Assembly: GCA_021791055.1 (NCBI GenBank)
Contig: JAJYXI010000012.1
Coordinates: 14,865 to 70,842, forward strand
DNA length: 55,978 bases
Reading direction: 5' to 3'
DNA from: Nitrospirota bacterium
Lineage (GTDB): Bacteria > Nitrospirota > Thermodesulfovibrionia > Thermodesulfovibrionales > Dissulfurispiraceae
This document shows, one piece after another, positions 42,834 to 49,999 of the stretch. Numbering within the stretch: position 1 is the stretch's first letter; each line of letters begins with the position of its first letter. A program made the translations under genes and the position numbers. The notes beneath the pieces were generated by a model. It was not told the origin of the DNA. It ran no database searches and saw nothing but the letters and a program-made list of their open reading frames with translations.

Positions 42834-43052
42834 ATGAATCTGAAAGAGGTTGTATTTATGGTTGAGGAAGACCCCGAAGGCGGTTATGCAGCAAAGGCGC
42901 TTGGATACCCTATTTTCACCGAGGGAGACACTATCAGCCAATTGAAAGAAAATATAAAAAATGCCATCAAATGTCATTTTGACAGAGAAGAAGACATCCC
43001 TAAAATAATTCATATCAGGATCGTGAAAGAAGAAACCATAGCATATGCCTAA
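42834..43052 (+). CDS. HicB-like antitoxin, short form
   Basis: 72 residues. VVFMVEEDPEGGYAAKALG then GDTISQLKENIKNAIKCHF is the partially degraded RNase H-like fold of HicB antitoxins; no DNA-binding tail. Its former partner hicA follows directly (overlapping start) but is broken, so this gene is now an orphan. GTGGAGG ribosome-binding site. Confidence 0.8.
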   Translation: MNLKEVVFMVEEDPEGGYAAKALGYPIFTEGDTISQLKENIKNAIKCHFDREEDIPKIIHIRIVKEETIAYA

Positions 43053-43171
43053 TATTCATAATAACAATACCAGACCATACATCTTTAAAAATAGGAACTC
43101 TGAATAATATCCTTAAAGAAGTGGCTGTCTATTTGGGTAGAAGCAAACAAGACATTATTGACGAACTATGA
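43045..43171 (+). pseudogene. hicA toxin, deleted
   Basis: An ATG at 43045 overlaps the end of hicB, as hicA starts do, but its frame stops after 20 codons. From 43067 another frame gives IPDHTSLKIGTLNNILKEVA and ends QDIIDEL, the C-terminal part of HicA-type mRNA interferases. The N-terminal half with the catalytic His is missing, so the toxin should be inactive. Confidence 0.7.
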
Positions 43172-43190
43172 AAATAGACAAGGTTTAAAC

Positions 43191-43715
43191 ATGCAGGAAG
43201 AGATATTGGAAATAGTCGACAGACAAGGCAATACCATAGGGACAGCACCACGCTCACATATTCATGGCAATCCTTCTTTAATTCATAAGGTTGTCCATAT
43301 CCTCGTGTTTAACGACAAAGGCGAACTCCTTCTCCAAAAACGCTCCATGAATAAAGATGTGGCTCCGGGAAAATGGGACACATCCGTGGGCGGACATGTC
43401 CCCAATGGAGAAAACCTCATAACTGCTGCAGTAAGGGAGATGGAGGAGGAGCTTGGAATTACGCCTATTAACTTAAAGCCCCTTTATTCCTATATCCATT
43501 CAAATCACTATGAAAGCGAGCTTGTATACACGCATTCTTGCATGCACAACGGCCCGTTTTCTTTTAATCGAGAGGAAATAGATGAAGTAAAATTCTGGGG
43601 CATCGAAGACATTAAGCGAGTAATGGGACAGGGTATTTTAAGCGACAATTTTGAATCTGAGCTAATGAAATATCTGTCCTTTAATAATCAGACTCCTCTT
43701 TTGTCAGGGCCGTAG
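43191..43715 (+). CDS. Nudix hydrolase, isopentenyl-diphosphate isomerase-like subgroup
   Basis: Start at 43191 (MQEEILEIVDRQGN), after AAGG; 174 residues. The Nudix box is GGHVPNGENLITAAVREMEEELGI (Gx5Ex7REUxEExGU). HKVVHILVFNDKGELLLQKR and the early EIVD...IHGNPSLIH match the YfcD/IDI-like Nudix group. It hydrolyses a nucleoside diphosphate-linked substrate; which one is unknown. The 3' end overlaps the convergent queE gene by 28 bp. Confidence 0.87.
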   Translation: MQEEILEIVDRQGNTIGTAPRSHIHGNPSLIHKVVHILVFNDKGELLLQKRSMNKDVAPGKWDTSVGGHVPNGENLITAAVREMEEELGITPINLKPLYSYIHSNHYESELVYTHSCMHNGPFSFNREEIDEVKFWGIEDIKRVMGQGILSDNFESELMKYLSFNNQTPLLSGP

Positions 43716-44323
43716 ATATATTTATGCAGTTGCAGATTCAGCCTCACAGACAGCCTGTCATCAATTATCCATTTTGAAAGGCTTTCGGGCGAGAGCAATC
43801 CAAAGGCTGGTGACAGAAGGAGTTTGCATCTGTCCGCCAGACCGTAATCTCTTATAAAATCCCTTACCCATTCGTAATCTTCTCTGTCCATAACAACAAA
43901 CTTTATCTCATCATCGGGCTTTATATATTTCAGGTTCAGCAGATCCATTTTTTCGAACATACCGCTTTTTGGGGTTTTAATGTCCATAATAGTAACTGCC
44001 CTTTTATCCACATCCTTTATGCTCACGCTTCCGTTTGTTTCCACAAGGACAGTAAAACCATTATCAAGGAGTTTTTCTGTAAGGGAAAAGACATCCTTTT
44101 GCATTAAAGGCTCGCCTCCTGTAATCTCAACAAGCTTTATTCCATAGCTGCTTACAGATACAAGTATCTCATCCCCGGACATTTCCCTGCCCTCTTCATA
44201 GGCATATGTCGTATCACAATAGACGCATCTGAGATTACACCCTGTCATCCTCACAAAGACGCAAGGTAGCCCTGCATATGTTGACTCCCCCTGTATGCTT
44301 GCAAAAATATCGCAGACTTTCAT
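43688..44323 (-). CDS. queE: 7-carboxy-7-deazaguanine synthase
   Basis: 211 residues. Radical-SAM motif TGCNLRCVYCDTTYAY (CxxxCxxC), preceded by IFASIQGESTYAGLPCVFVR, then EITGGEPLMQ. It converts the QueD product to carboxydeazaguanine for queuosine. QueD is encoded 18 kb away (25452-25826). It converges with the Nudix gene. Confidence 0.93.
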   Translation of the reverse strand: MKVCDIFASIQGESTYAGLPCVFVRMTGCNLRCVYCDTTYAYEEGREMSGDEILVSVSSYGIKLVEITGGEPLMQKDVFSLTEKLLDNGFTVLVETNGSVSIKDVDKRAVTIMDIKTPKSGMFEKMDLLNLKYIKPDDEIKFVVMDREDYEWVRDFIRDYGLADRCKLLLSPAFGLLSPESLSKWIIDDRLSVRLNLQLHKYIYGPDKRGV

Positions 44324-44383
44324 TTGGATGCCTTCCGAGAATGAGCGAAAATGCTATATCCTTCCCGTAACATGCGCGCGAAT

Positions 44384-45280
44384 CTAAAACTTAAAATACG
44401 ACTCCATAACCTTTCCATTTTTATCCATCACCACTTTTGTAAAAAACCTCTCTCCTGCCATAAATGAATATGACAACTCCTTCCATGTAACTATTGTCCT
44501 GTTATGCTCCCTTTTAACCTCGGCATACGGATACCTGGCAAAATAGAGAAAGTTTTGAACCACCCTATTTTTCCTAGATTCGAGTATTGCCTGGTTATTA
44601 TTGTTCATATGGTATTTATCCTGAGTGCAGACCCTTTTAGTAAACAAATCCACAAAGCCTGTATCGGTCTCATTGCCGGACCTTGTAATAAACCACCACC
44701 TGAGAAAATCATTGGGAAGTGGATAAACCTTGTATATATTGGCATCCATCTTTGTTTTTAGGAATTGTTTTACTTCCTTCTGGAGATATGCCCTGCCCCC
44801 TATATATCCTGCAAATAATATTACAGTGCAAATGGCGATCACTGTTGCCCTTTGTTTGTTCATTCTCCCCAATATGATTGCCAGCAATAATCCGATGGTT
44901 ATATAAGGATCAATAATGAATGTCAAATCAAGGGAATATTGATTCCAGTCCAGAGGGGATAATATCCTTGTGCCATATTGATTTGTGAGATCCATCAGGA
45001 GATGTACACAGTAGGCAAGAAAGGAAATGGAATAGTAATAAAAAAATCCGCCTTTCTTTCTAAAAAGAAAGGCCATTATGGCAGGAAAAACAAAAAGGGC
45101 AAGGACTCCATGTGTAATGCCGCGATGATACCTGAGAAAAACATCGGTTCCCCAGAAGCGGGTTATGTAATCGAGGTCGGGAGCAATAGCTGAAAAAATA
45201 AGAACGAATAGTGCTGCCTTTCTCTTAAAACCCAATTGCTGTATTACTGCTCCCGAAAGTGCATGTGTTATTGGATCCAT
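44384..45280 (-). CDS. YdjM-like membrane-bound metal-dependent hydrolase
   Basis: Start at 45280 (MDPITHALSGAVIQQLGF) preferred; an ATG at 45304 is also possible. About 298 residues with four to five helices. PDLDYITRF, YHRGITHGVLALFV and HLLMDLTNQYGTRIL carry the conserved His/Asp residues. The C-terminal 120 residues are soluble and not recognised. Function in cells is poorly known for this family. The 28-57 bp gap to the divergent LysR gene must hold both promoters. Confidence 0.82.
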   Translation of the reverse strand: MDPITHALSGAVIQQLGFKRKAALFVLIFSAIAPDLDYITRFWGTDVFLRYHRGITHGVLALFVFPAIMAFLFRKKGGFFYYYSISFLAYCVHLLMDLTNQYGTRILSPLDWNQYSLDLTFIIDPYITIGLLLAIILGRMNKQRATVIAICTVILFAGYIGGRAYLQKEVKQFLKTKMDANIYKVYPLPNDFLRWWFITRSGNETDTGFVDLFTKRVCTQDKYHMNNNNQAILESRKNRVVQNFLYFARYPYAEVKREHNRTIVTWKELSYSFMAGERFFTKVVMDKNGKVMESYFKF

Positions 45281-45337
45281 ATCTGTTAATCTATCATTTT
45301 TCAATTATCAGGGTCAAAGTATGCTAAAATTGTGTTC

Positions 45338-46225
45338 ATGGACATACATCAGCTCAAGGTATTCGCATCTGTATTCAAAAATAAGAGTTTTTCAAGGGCA
45401 TCCGAAGAGCTTTACCTCACGCAGCCTACGGTGAGCGACCATGTCAAGGCACTTGAAGAGGAACTTAATTGCAAACTATTTGACAGGCTGGGCAGGTCAA
45501 TTATTCCAACAAAAGAGTCGGAGGTTTTATATAACTATGCGATAGAAATTATAGAGAAAACCAATAGCATCAAAGACATCATTGGCCAGTTCAAAAAAGA
45601 AATCACAGGGGAGCTAATCATTGGTGCAAGCACAATCCCCGGCACATATTTGATGCCCCGTGTTATTGCGGACTTCAAAAGACAGCACCCCTCGGTTTCT
45701 TTTCAGGTAATCATATCCGACTCTAAGGTGATAATAGAAAAGGTTTCAAGCCATGATTTGCTTATGGGAATCGTCGGAGCAAAGTTAAGCAACGGACAGC
45801 TTAATTTCGTGCCCTTTTTGGAGGACGAATTAATCGTTGTGTCTTCCCCTTCACTGATAAAAAAAGGCACGATAACATTGGAGGGGCTAATCCAAATGCC
45901 CATGATTTTAAGGGAAGAGGGCTCAGGAACCAGAAGGGAAACAGAAAAGATCATGGAAGGAAGAGGCATTGCCCTCGACAGCATAAAGATTTCAGGGGTA
46001 TTCGGCTCAACAGATGCAGTAAAACAGGCAGTGAAAGGCGGCATGGGGATTTCCATACTCTCCAGACTATCAGTTGCCGATGAATTGAAGTTTAAGACAC
46101 TCAAGGAAATAAGGGTGAAAGACATCCGGATGAAAAGGAAGTTCTATATCGTCACCCATAAAAAGAGAACACTGCCGGCGGTATATGGCATATTTCTGGA
46201 GCATCTAAAAGCGCACAATAAATAA
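45338..46225 (+). CDS. LysR-family regulator, possibly selenium/sulfur-related
   Basis: Start at ATG 45338 (MDIHQLKVFASVFKNKSFS). 295 residues: winged helix SFSRASEELYLTQPTVSDHVKALEEELNC split as usual, then the effector domain with GELIIGASTIPGTYLMP and RVIADFKRQHPSVSFQVI. Directly downstream are the tRNA-yedE unit and later a yedF-like gene; a LysR subgroup is known to accompany selenium genes, so control of that region is plausible (inference). CysB-like effector sensing is an alternative. Confidence 0.85.
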   Translation: MDIHQLKVFASVFKNKSFSRASEELYLTQPTVSDHVKALEEELNCKLFDRLGRSIIPTKESEVLYNYAIEIIEKTNSIKDIIGQFKKEITGELIIGASTIPGTYLMPRVIADFKRQHPSVSFQVIISDSKVIIEKVSSHDLLMGIVGAKLSNGQLNFVPFLEDELIVVSSPSLIKKGTITLEGLIQMPMILREEGSGTRRETEKIMEGRGIALDSIKISGVFGSTDAVKQAVKGGMGISILSRLSVADELKFKTLKEIRVKDIRMKRKFYIVTHKKRTLPAVYGIFLEHLKAHNK

Positions 46226-46314
46226 AGCCTGCCAGTTTCGCCACGCTAACCCATAAAACAAGATCCCATTGTCCTATAAATCCATCCTATTATTATATTA
46301 TAGATATTTTCTAT

Positions 46315-46344
46315 TTGACTTATTGAATATTCCTATCATATCAT
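46315..46344 (+). promoter_or_regulatory. Promoter of the tRNA-yedE transcription unit
   Basis: TTGACT (46315-46320), 18-bp spacer, TATCAT (46339-46344). The predicted start (about 46351) lies 55 bp before the mature tRNA end, so the primary transcript would contain the 5' hairpin, the tRNA and yedE. Confidence 0.5.
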
Positions 46345-46373
46345 ATTGTTTTGAACATCCTCTTAGGGGGATT

Positions 46374-46402
46374 CCGCAACGGGGATAGTATCCCCCTTGC
46401 GG
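46374..46402 (+). other. Strong 5' hairpin directly before the tRNA
   Basis: CCGCAA-C-GGGGAT-AGT-ATCCCC-C-TTGCGG: 12 paired bases with one C-C mismatch and a 3-nt loop, ending 3 nt before the tRNA acceptor stem. No T-run, so it does not look like a terminator. It could steer RNase P processing or be a regulatory leader element. Confidence 0.65.
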
Positions 46403-46405
46403 ACT

Positions 46406-46532
46406 GGGGGGTATGGGGCTGTTAGCTGCCCCACCTGGTCTGCAAAACCAGAGTCACGGTAAAAGGCGGGTCTCATAAACCTGTTTCTTTGGAAGAAGCC
46501 GTGGTGGGTTCGATTCCCACTACCCCTCTCCA
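46406..46532 (+). tRNA. tRNA-Cys(GCA)-like RNA with tRNA-Sec architecture and very long variable arm
   Basis: Acceptor 8 bp GGGGGGTA (46406-46413) with TACCCCTC (46521-46528, one G-U); discriminator T46529; encoded CCA 46530-46532. D stem of 6 bp TGGGGC/GCCCCA (46414-46419/46428-46433) follows with no bases 8-9; its loop TGTTAGCT lacks GG. Anticodon arm CTGGT-CTGCAAA-ACCAG (46435-46451), anticodon GCA at 46442-46444. Variable arm of about 52 nt closed by CACGG/CCGTG (46455-46459/46499-46503). T arm GTGGG-TTCGATT-CCCAC (46504-46520). The 8/5 acceptor/T geometry and 6-bp D stem are tRNA-Sec traits; GCA and U73 are cysteine identity elements. It may charge with Cys or be a tRNA-like regulator. 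Confidence 0.68.
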
Positions 46533-46553
46533 AAATATTAGCAGGAGGCATGC

Positions 46554-47642
46554 ATGGAAGAGATATCACAGGCAAGCATCATGGTTTTACTCAGCGGTTT
46601 GTTGGTTGGTGTTCTATTTGGTTTTGTGCTCCAAAGGGGACGATACTGTATGAATTCAGCATTCAGGGATATTATATTTGTCAACGACTTCACCCTCTTC
46701 CGTTCATACCTCCTTGCACTTTTAATTGCAATAATCGGCGCCAACTTCCTTGAAGATTTGGGATTTATGGGAGAATTAGGGTTAAGGCGGCAGTCCTTCA
46801 ATATAGTTGCAAATATCGTTGGCGGTTACATTTTTGGTATCGGAATTGTAATGGCCGGAGGATGCGGAAGCGGAATTGTCTACAGGACAGGAGAAGGATA
46901 TGTCTCTGCCTTTGTTGCTACGCTCGGATTTGCATCGTCTCTGGTTGCATCAATTCACGGCCCCCTTAAGCCGTTTATACAATTTCTAAAGAGCTTCAAA
47001 GTATCCATAGGAAGCGGCGAAGATGCTGTAAGCAACCCTGCCTTATGGGATCTGTTCGGCGGGCAGTCCATGAAATGGATAGCTGTTATGGTAATTGCAG
47101 CCATAATCATCCCGATTGTGTTAAAAGGCAAGCCCTTTGCAAAAGGGCCTAAAAAGGGGTATTCATGGTCGCTCACAGGATTATTACTCGGTCTTATCCT
47201 GATACTGGCACTATGGGCATCGAATTACTGGGGAGGACAGACGAGGGGGCTTTCGGCTGCAGGGCCGACAGCAGAGGCTTTTCTTGCATTAACAATGGGT
47301 AGCAGCATGTCAAAATTTGATCCCATGTTCGATTTCTGGGGGATATTCAGAGGGACATGGAGCGGGTTATATATTTTCGGCATTCCACTGGGCGCTTATA
47401 TAAGCGCAAAGGGACTTGGAGAATTCAAATTACAGTCACCACCTGCAAGCGAGATCATGAGGGTCTTCGGCGGCAGTCTTGTGATGGGATTCGGCGCTGC
47501 AACAGCAGGTGGATGCACAGTGGGACATGCACTGACAGGCGTTTCTTCATTGGCATTATCAAGCATTGTAGCCACCATATTCATGATCCTCGGCAACTGG
47601 ACAATGGTCTATTTCATGTTCGTCAAACCCATGAAGGATTGA
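46554..47642 (+). CDS. YeeE/YedE-family transporter (sulfur/selenium-linked)
   Basis: 362 residues, about ten helices. Conserved cysteines are in GFVLQRGRYCMNSAFRD, VMAGGCGSGIVYRTGEG and TAGGCTVGHALTG, as in the thiosulfate-type transporter family; members next to yedF and sel genes are proposed selenium importers. It is 21 bp after the tRNA with AGGAGG as ribosome-binding site and likely shares its transcript. It is followed by a cytochrome-like gene and a terminator at 48241-48272. Confidence 0.88.
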   Translation: MEEISQASIMVLLSGLLVGVLFGFVLQRGRYCMNSAFRDIIFVNDFTLFRSYLLALLIAIIGANFLEDLGFMGELGLRRQSFNIVANIVGGYIFGIGIVMAGGCGSGIVYRTGEGYVSAFVATLGFASSLVASIHGPLKPFIQFLKSFKVSIGSGEDAVSNPALWDLFGGQSMKWIAVMVIAAIIIPIVLKGKPFAKGPKKGYSWSLTGLLLGLILILALWASNYWGGQTRGLSAAGPTAEAFLALTMGSSMSKFDPMFDFWGIFRGTWSGLYIFGIPLGAYISAKGLGEFKLQSPPASEIMRVFGGSLVMGFGAATAGGCTVGHALTGVSSLALSSIVATIFMILGNWTMVYFMFVKPMKD

Positions 47643-47730
47643 TTACGATTGCCTATAAACTTATGGTATGCAGGATGACACAGCTTAAAAGACCTGTTTT
47701 ACAGGGATATTTTAATTTAAAGGGGGGAAT

Positions 47731-48219
47731 ATGTCTGAAAACAACAATCTGTCGAGGAGAGAAATTATTGCCGGAGCCAATATAGCATCCAACCTTATCA
47801 TCGGCCCGAGGATTGCAGGTCCTGATTGCGAACACGGTCATGTCATCGGATCAAATATAATGAAGTGGTACGGCGATACAAATCTGCCGGTATATGTTCC
47901 AAAGAATCCAAAGGCAAATAAAGACAAGATTGTCATGACCACAAGCAACTCGCCTCTCTGCCATATATCGGTCGGCAGATGGATGAAGGCATCAGGCTAT
48001 GCATTAGGCAGCAATGAAAGAAAGGACAGGTGTGCAAGGGTTGCTGCAAGCGTTGCCTATAAGCTCGTTGAGGATCTGAATGCATGGAAGGATGGCAATT
48101 ATAAGAAAAATGTTGAATGGACAGCAGCAAAAAGCGTTGGCATCACCGGACAGCAGAACTGCACGGACTGTCATGGGACAAACGTGCCCGCAGCGCCGCG
48201 ACCGGCAAAATCCAAATAA
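47731..48219 (+). CDS. C_GCAxxG_C_C / split-Soret cytochrome-like protein with one CXXCH
   Basis: 162 residues. NSPLCHISVGRWMKASG, ERKDRCARVAASVAYKLVEDLN and the C-terminal heme motif NCTDCHGTNVP resemble split-Soret cytochrome c and the C_GCAxxG_C_C family. The N-terminus LSRREIIAGANIAS looks like a weak twin-arginine region, but the hydrophobic core is poor, so export is uncertain. It is the last gene before a strong terminator in the tRNA-yedE unit, suggesting a redox role linked to the transported sulfur or selenium species (inference). Confidence 0.68.
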   Translation: MSENNNLSRREIIAGANIASNLIIGPRIAGPDCEHGHVIGSNIMKWYGDTNLPVYVPKNPKANKDKIVMTTSNSPLCHISVGRWMKASGYALGSNERKDRCARVAASVAYKLVEDLNAWKDGNYKKNVEWTAAKSVGITGQQNCTDCHGTNVPAAPRPAKSK

Positions 48220-48240
48220 TTTTCACTCTCTGTATCTTAA

Positions 48241-48272
48241 ATAAAAGACGGGGACTTATCCCCGTCTTTTAT
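48241..48272 (+). terminator. Rho-independent terminator of the tRNA-yedE-cytochrome unit
   Basis: TAAAAGACGGGGA-CTTA-TCCCCGTCTTTTA, perfect 13-bp or longer stem with T-run, 22 bp after the cytochrome stop codon. Confidence 0.92.
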
Positions 48273-48389
48273 TAATTGCTTTATCATCGACCATATCTAT
48301 CAATTCATATCCAACCATTGAAATTAACTATTGGAATTACGACTTTTGAAATGGTTATGCTTTTAAAACATTTAAGTGGAGGTTTATGT

Positions 48390-49409
48390 ATGCGCATTTC
48401 AAGATCGCTGGTTTTCGTGGTTTTACTTCTCTTTCTTCTGTCTTTGCCCCATCTTTCCATTGCAAAAGAAAGGAAGGTAAGAGTTACAGTAGAGGTGAAT
48501 TTGAATGCACCGCCTGATGCAAAGAATGTCTGGCTATGGATTCCCTATCCAATGTCTGATGAAAATCAGGATATTACCGATGTGAATATCAATGGTAACT
48601 ATGCATCAGCAGGTATTTACAGGAATGCAAGACATGGCAATAACATGCTTTATGCAGAATGGAAAGAAGCTAAAAAGGAAAGAGTATTGACCTACTCATT
48701 CAATGTAAGAAGAGAAGAGCATATTACAAAAGGCTTCCCAAAAAAGGAGTTGTCTATTTCAGAAGATGAATTCAGCAAATACCTTGAGCCAACAAGCAGT
48801 TGTCCTACAGGCGGGAAAGTAAAAAGGTATGCCGATAAAATAACAAAGGGTAAAAAGACCATACGTGCAAAGGCAAGGGCAATTTATGATTGGATTGTCG
48901 ACAATATGCATCGTGATCCAAATATTAAGGGCTGCGGGTTTGGAGAAGTGGAAAGACTCTTAGAGACAAAGGGCGGCAAATGTGCGGATATTCATTCTGT
49001 CTTTGTTTCCCTTGCAAGGGCTGCAGGAATTCCAGCAAGGGAGGTCTTCGGCATCCGCATACCAAAGGGTAAAGAGGGGGATATGACAAAAGCACAGCAC
49101 TGCTGGGCAGAATTTTATCTTCCAGGATATGGATGGGTTGTGGTTGACCCGGCAGATGTAAGAAAGGCGATCCTTGAGCAGAAGCTGACATTAGAACAGG
49201 CGAAACCATTGAGGGAGTATTATTTCGGTGCTGTGGATGAAAGCAGGATAGCATTCGGAACAGGAAGGGATATTATGCTGAATCCTTCACAGAGCGGAGG
49301 CCCTTTAAATTATTTCATGTATCCGTATGCAGAGGCTGACGGAAAACCGTTGAACGAGGATTTATTCGGATTCAATATCGGCTATAAGATAAGTTTCAAG
49401 GAGGAATAA
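48390..49409 (+). CDS. Exported transglutaminase-like protein
   Basis: Start at ATG 48390 (MRISRSLVFVVLLLFLLSL), chosen because GGAGG lies 7 bases before it; earlier in-frame starts fall in the intergenic region. 339 residues with a signal peptide. The catalytic core shows GGKCADIHSVFVSLARAAGIP (Cys), AQHCWAEFYLPGYGW (His) and VVVDPADVRK (Asp). It would cleave or cross-link peptides in the periplasm. The stop overlaps the yedF-like start (TAATG), so the two are co-translated. Confidence 0.87.
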   Translation: MRISRSLVFVVLLLFLLSLPHLSIAKERKVRVTVEVNLNAPPDAKNVWLWIPYPMSDENQDITDVNINGNYASAGIYRNARHGNNMLYAEWKEAKKERVLTYSFNVRREEHITKGFPKKELSISEDEFSKYLEPTSSCPTGGKVKRYADKITKGKKTIRAKARAIYDWIVDNMHRDPNIKGCGFGEVERLLETKGGKCADIHSVFVSLARAAGIPAREVFGIRIPKGKEGDMTKAQHCWAEFYLPGYGWVVVDPADVRKAILEQKLTLEQAKPLREYYFGAVDESRIAFGTGRDIMLNPSQSGGPLNYFMYPYAEADGKPLNEDLFGFNIGYKISFKEE

Positions 49410-49999
49410 TGCTCATTGATGCAAGGGGACACGGCTGTCCTAAGCCGATAATAATGGCTGAGGAGGCACTGTCAAAAATAGAAGAAGGCATTGTGGATGT
49501 GCTTGTGGATAACGAGGCTTCTGTAAAGAACCTCTCAAGATTTGCAGCGAAGAATGCCTTTTACTCAGAAACAACAAAAGAGGATAACTACTGGCGTGTA
49601 AAGATTGTCAAGGGTTATCCCTGTGAATTGCCTGCTGAAGAAAAAAAGCCAAAAGAAACCGAAAAAGATCTGTTACTTATAATCGGCTCTGATGTTATGG
49701 GCAAAGAAGATGATCTGGGCAAAATCCTTATGAAAGCATTCTTTGAAACCGTGAAGGTAACAAAGGAAATTCCTCATACGATCTTCTTTCTAAATGCTGG
49801 AGTAAAACTTACAACTGTCAATGAAGAAATTGTTCCTATCTTAAAAGAGCTTGAGACCATGGGTGTGGAGATATTTTCATGCGGAACATGCCTGAAGCAT
49901 TACAACCTTGAGTCAGAATTAAAGGTTGGTTATAGAGGCACTACAAATCATATCGTGGAAGGGATGAAGGATTTTAAAAAGACTGTTTGGATAGGATAA
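49409..49999 (+). CDS. yedF: YedF-like sulfurtransferase-like selenium-metabolism protein
   Basis: 196 residues. N-terminal TusA-like domain LIDARGHGCPKPIIMAEEAL with the conserved Cys, then a DsrE-like domain LLLIIGSDVMGKEDDLGKILMK and VEIFSCGTCLKHYNLE. This two-domain form is the YedF type linked to selenium metabolism by genome context. It overlaps the transglutaminase stop and converges with the cysteine desulfurase gene, overlapping it by 26 bp. Confidence 0.88.
   Translation: MLIDARGHGCPKPIIMAEEALSKIEEGIVDVLVDNEASVKNLSRFAAKNAFYSETTKEDNYWRVKIVKGYPCELPAEEKKPKETEKDLLLIIGSDVMGKEDDLGKILMKAFFETVKVTKEIPHTIFFLNAGVKLTTVNEEIVPILKELETMGVEIFSCGTCLKHYNLESELKVGYRGTTNHIVEGMKDFKKTVWIG

Noticed and set aside
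46406-46532. Ordinary selC (tRNA-Sec, UCA anticodon)
   Set aside because: The anticodon loop CTGCAAA gives GCA, and the discriminator is T rather than the G expected for tRNA-Sec; only the architecture is Sec-like.
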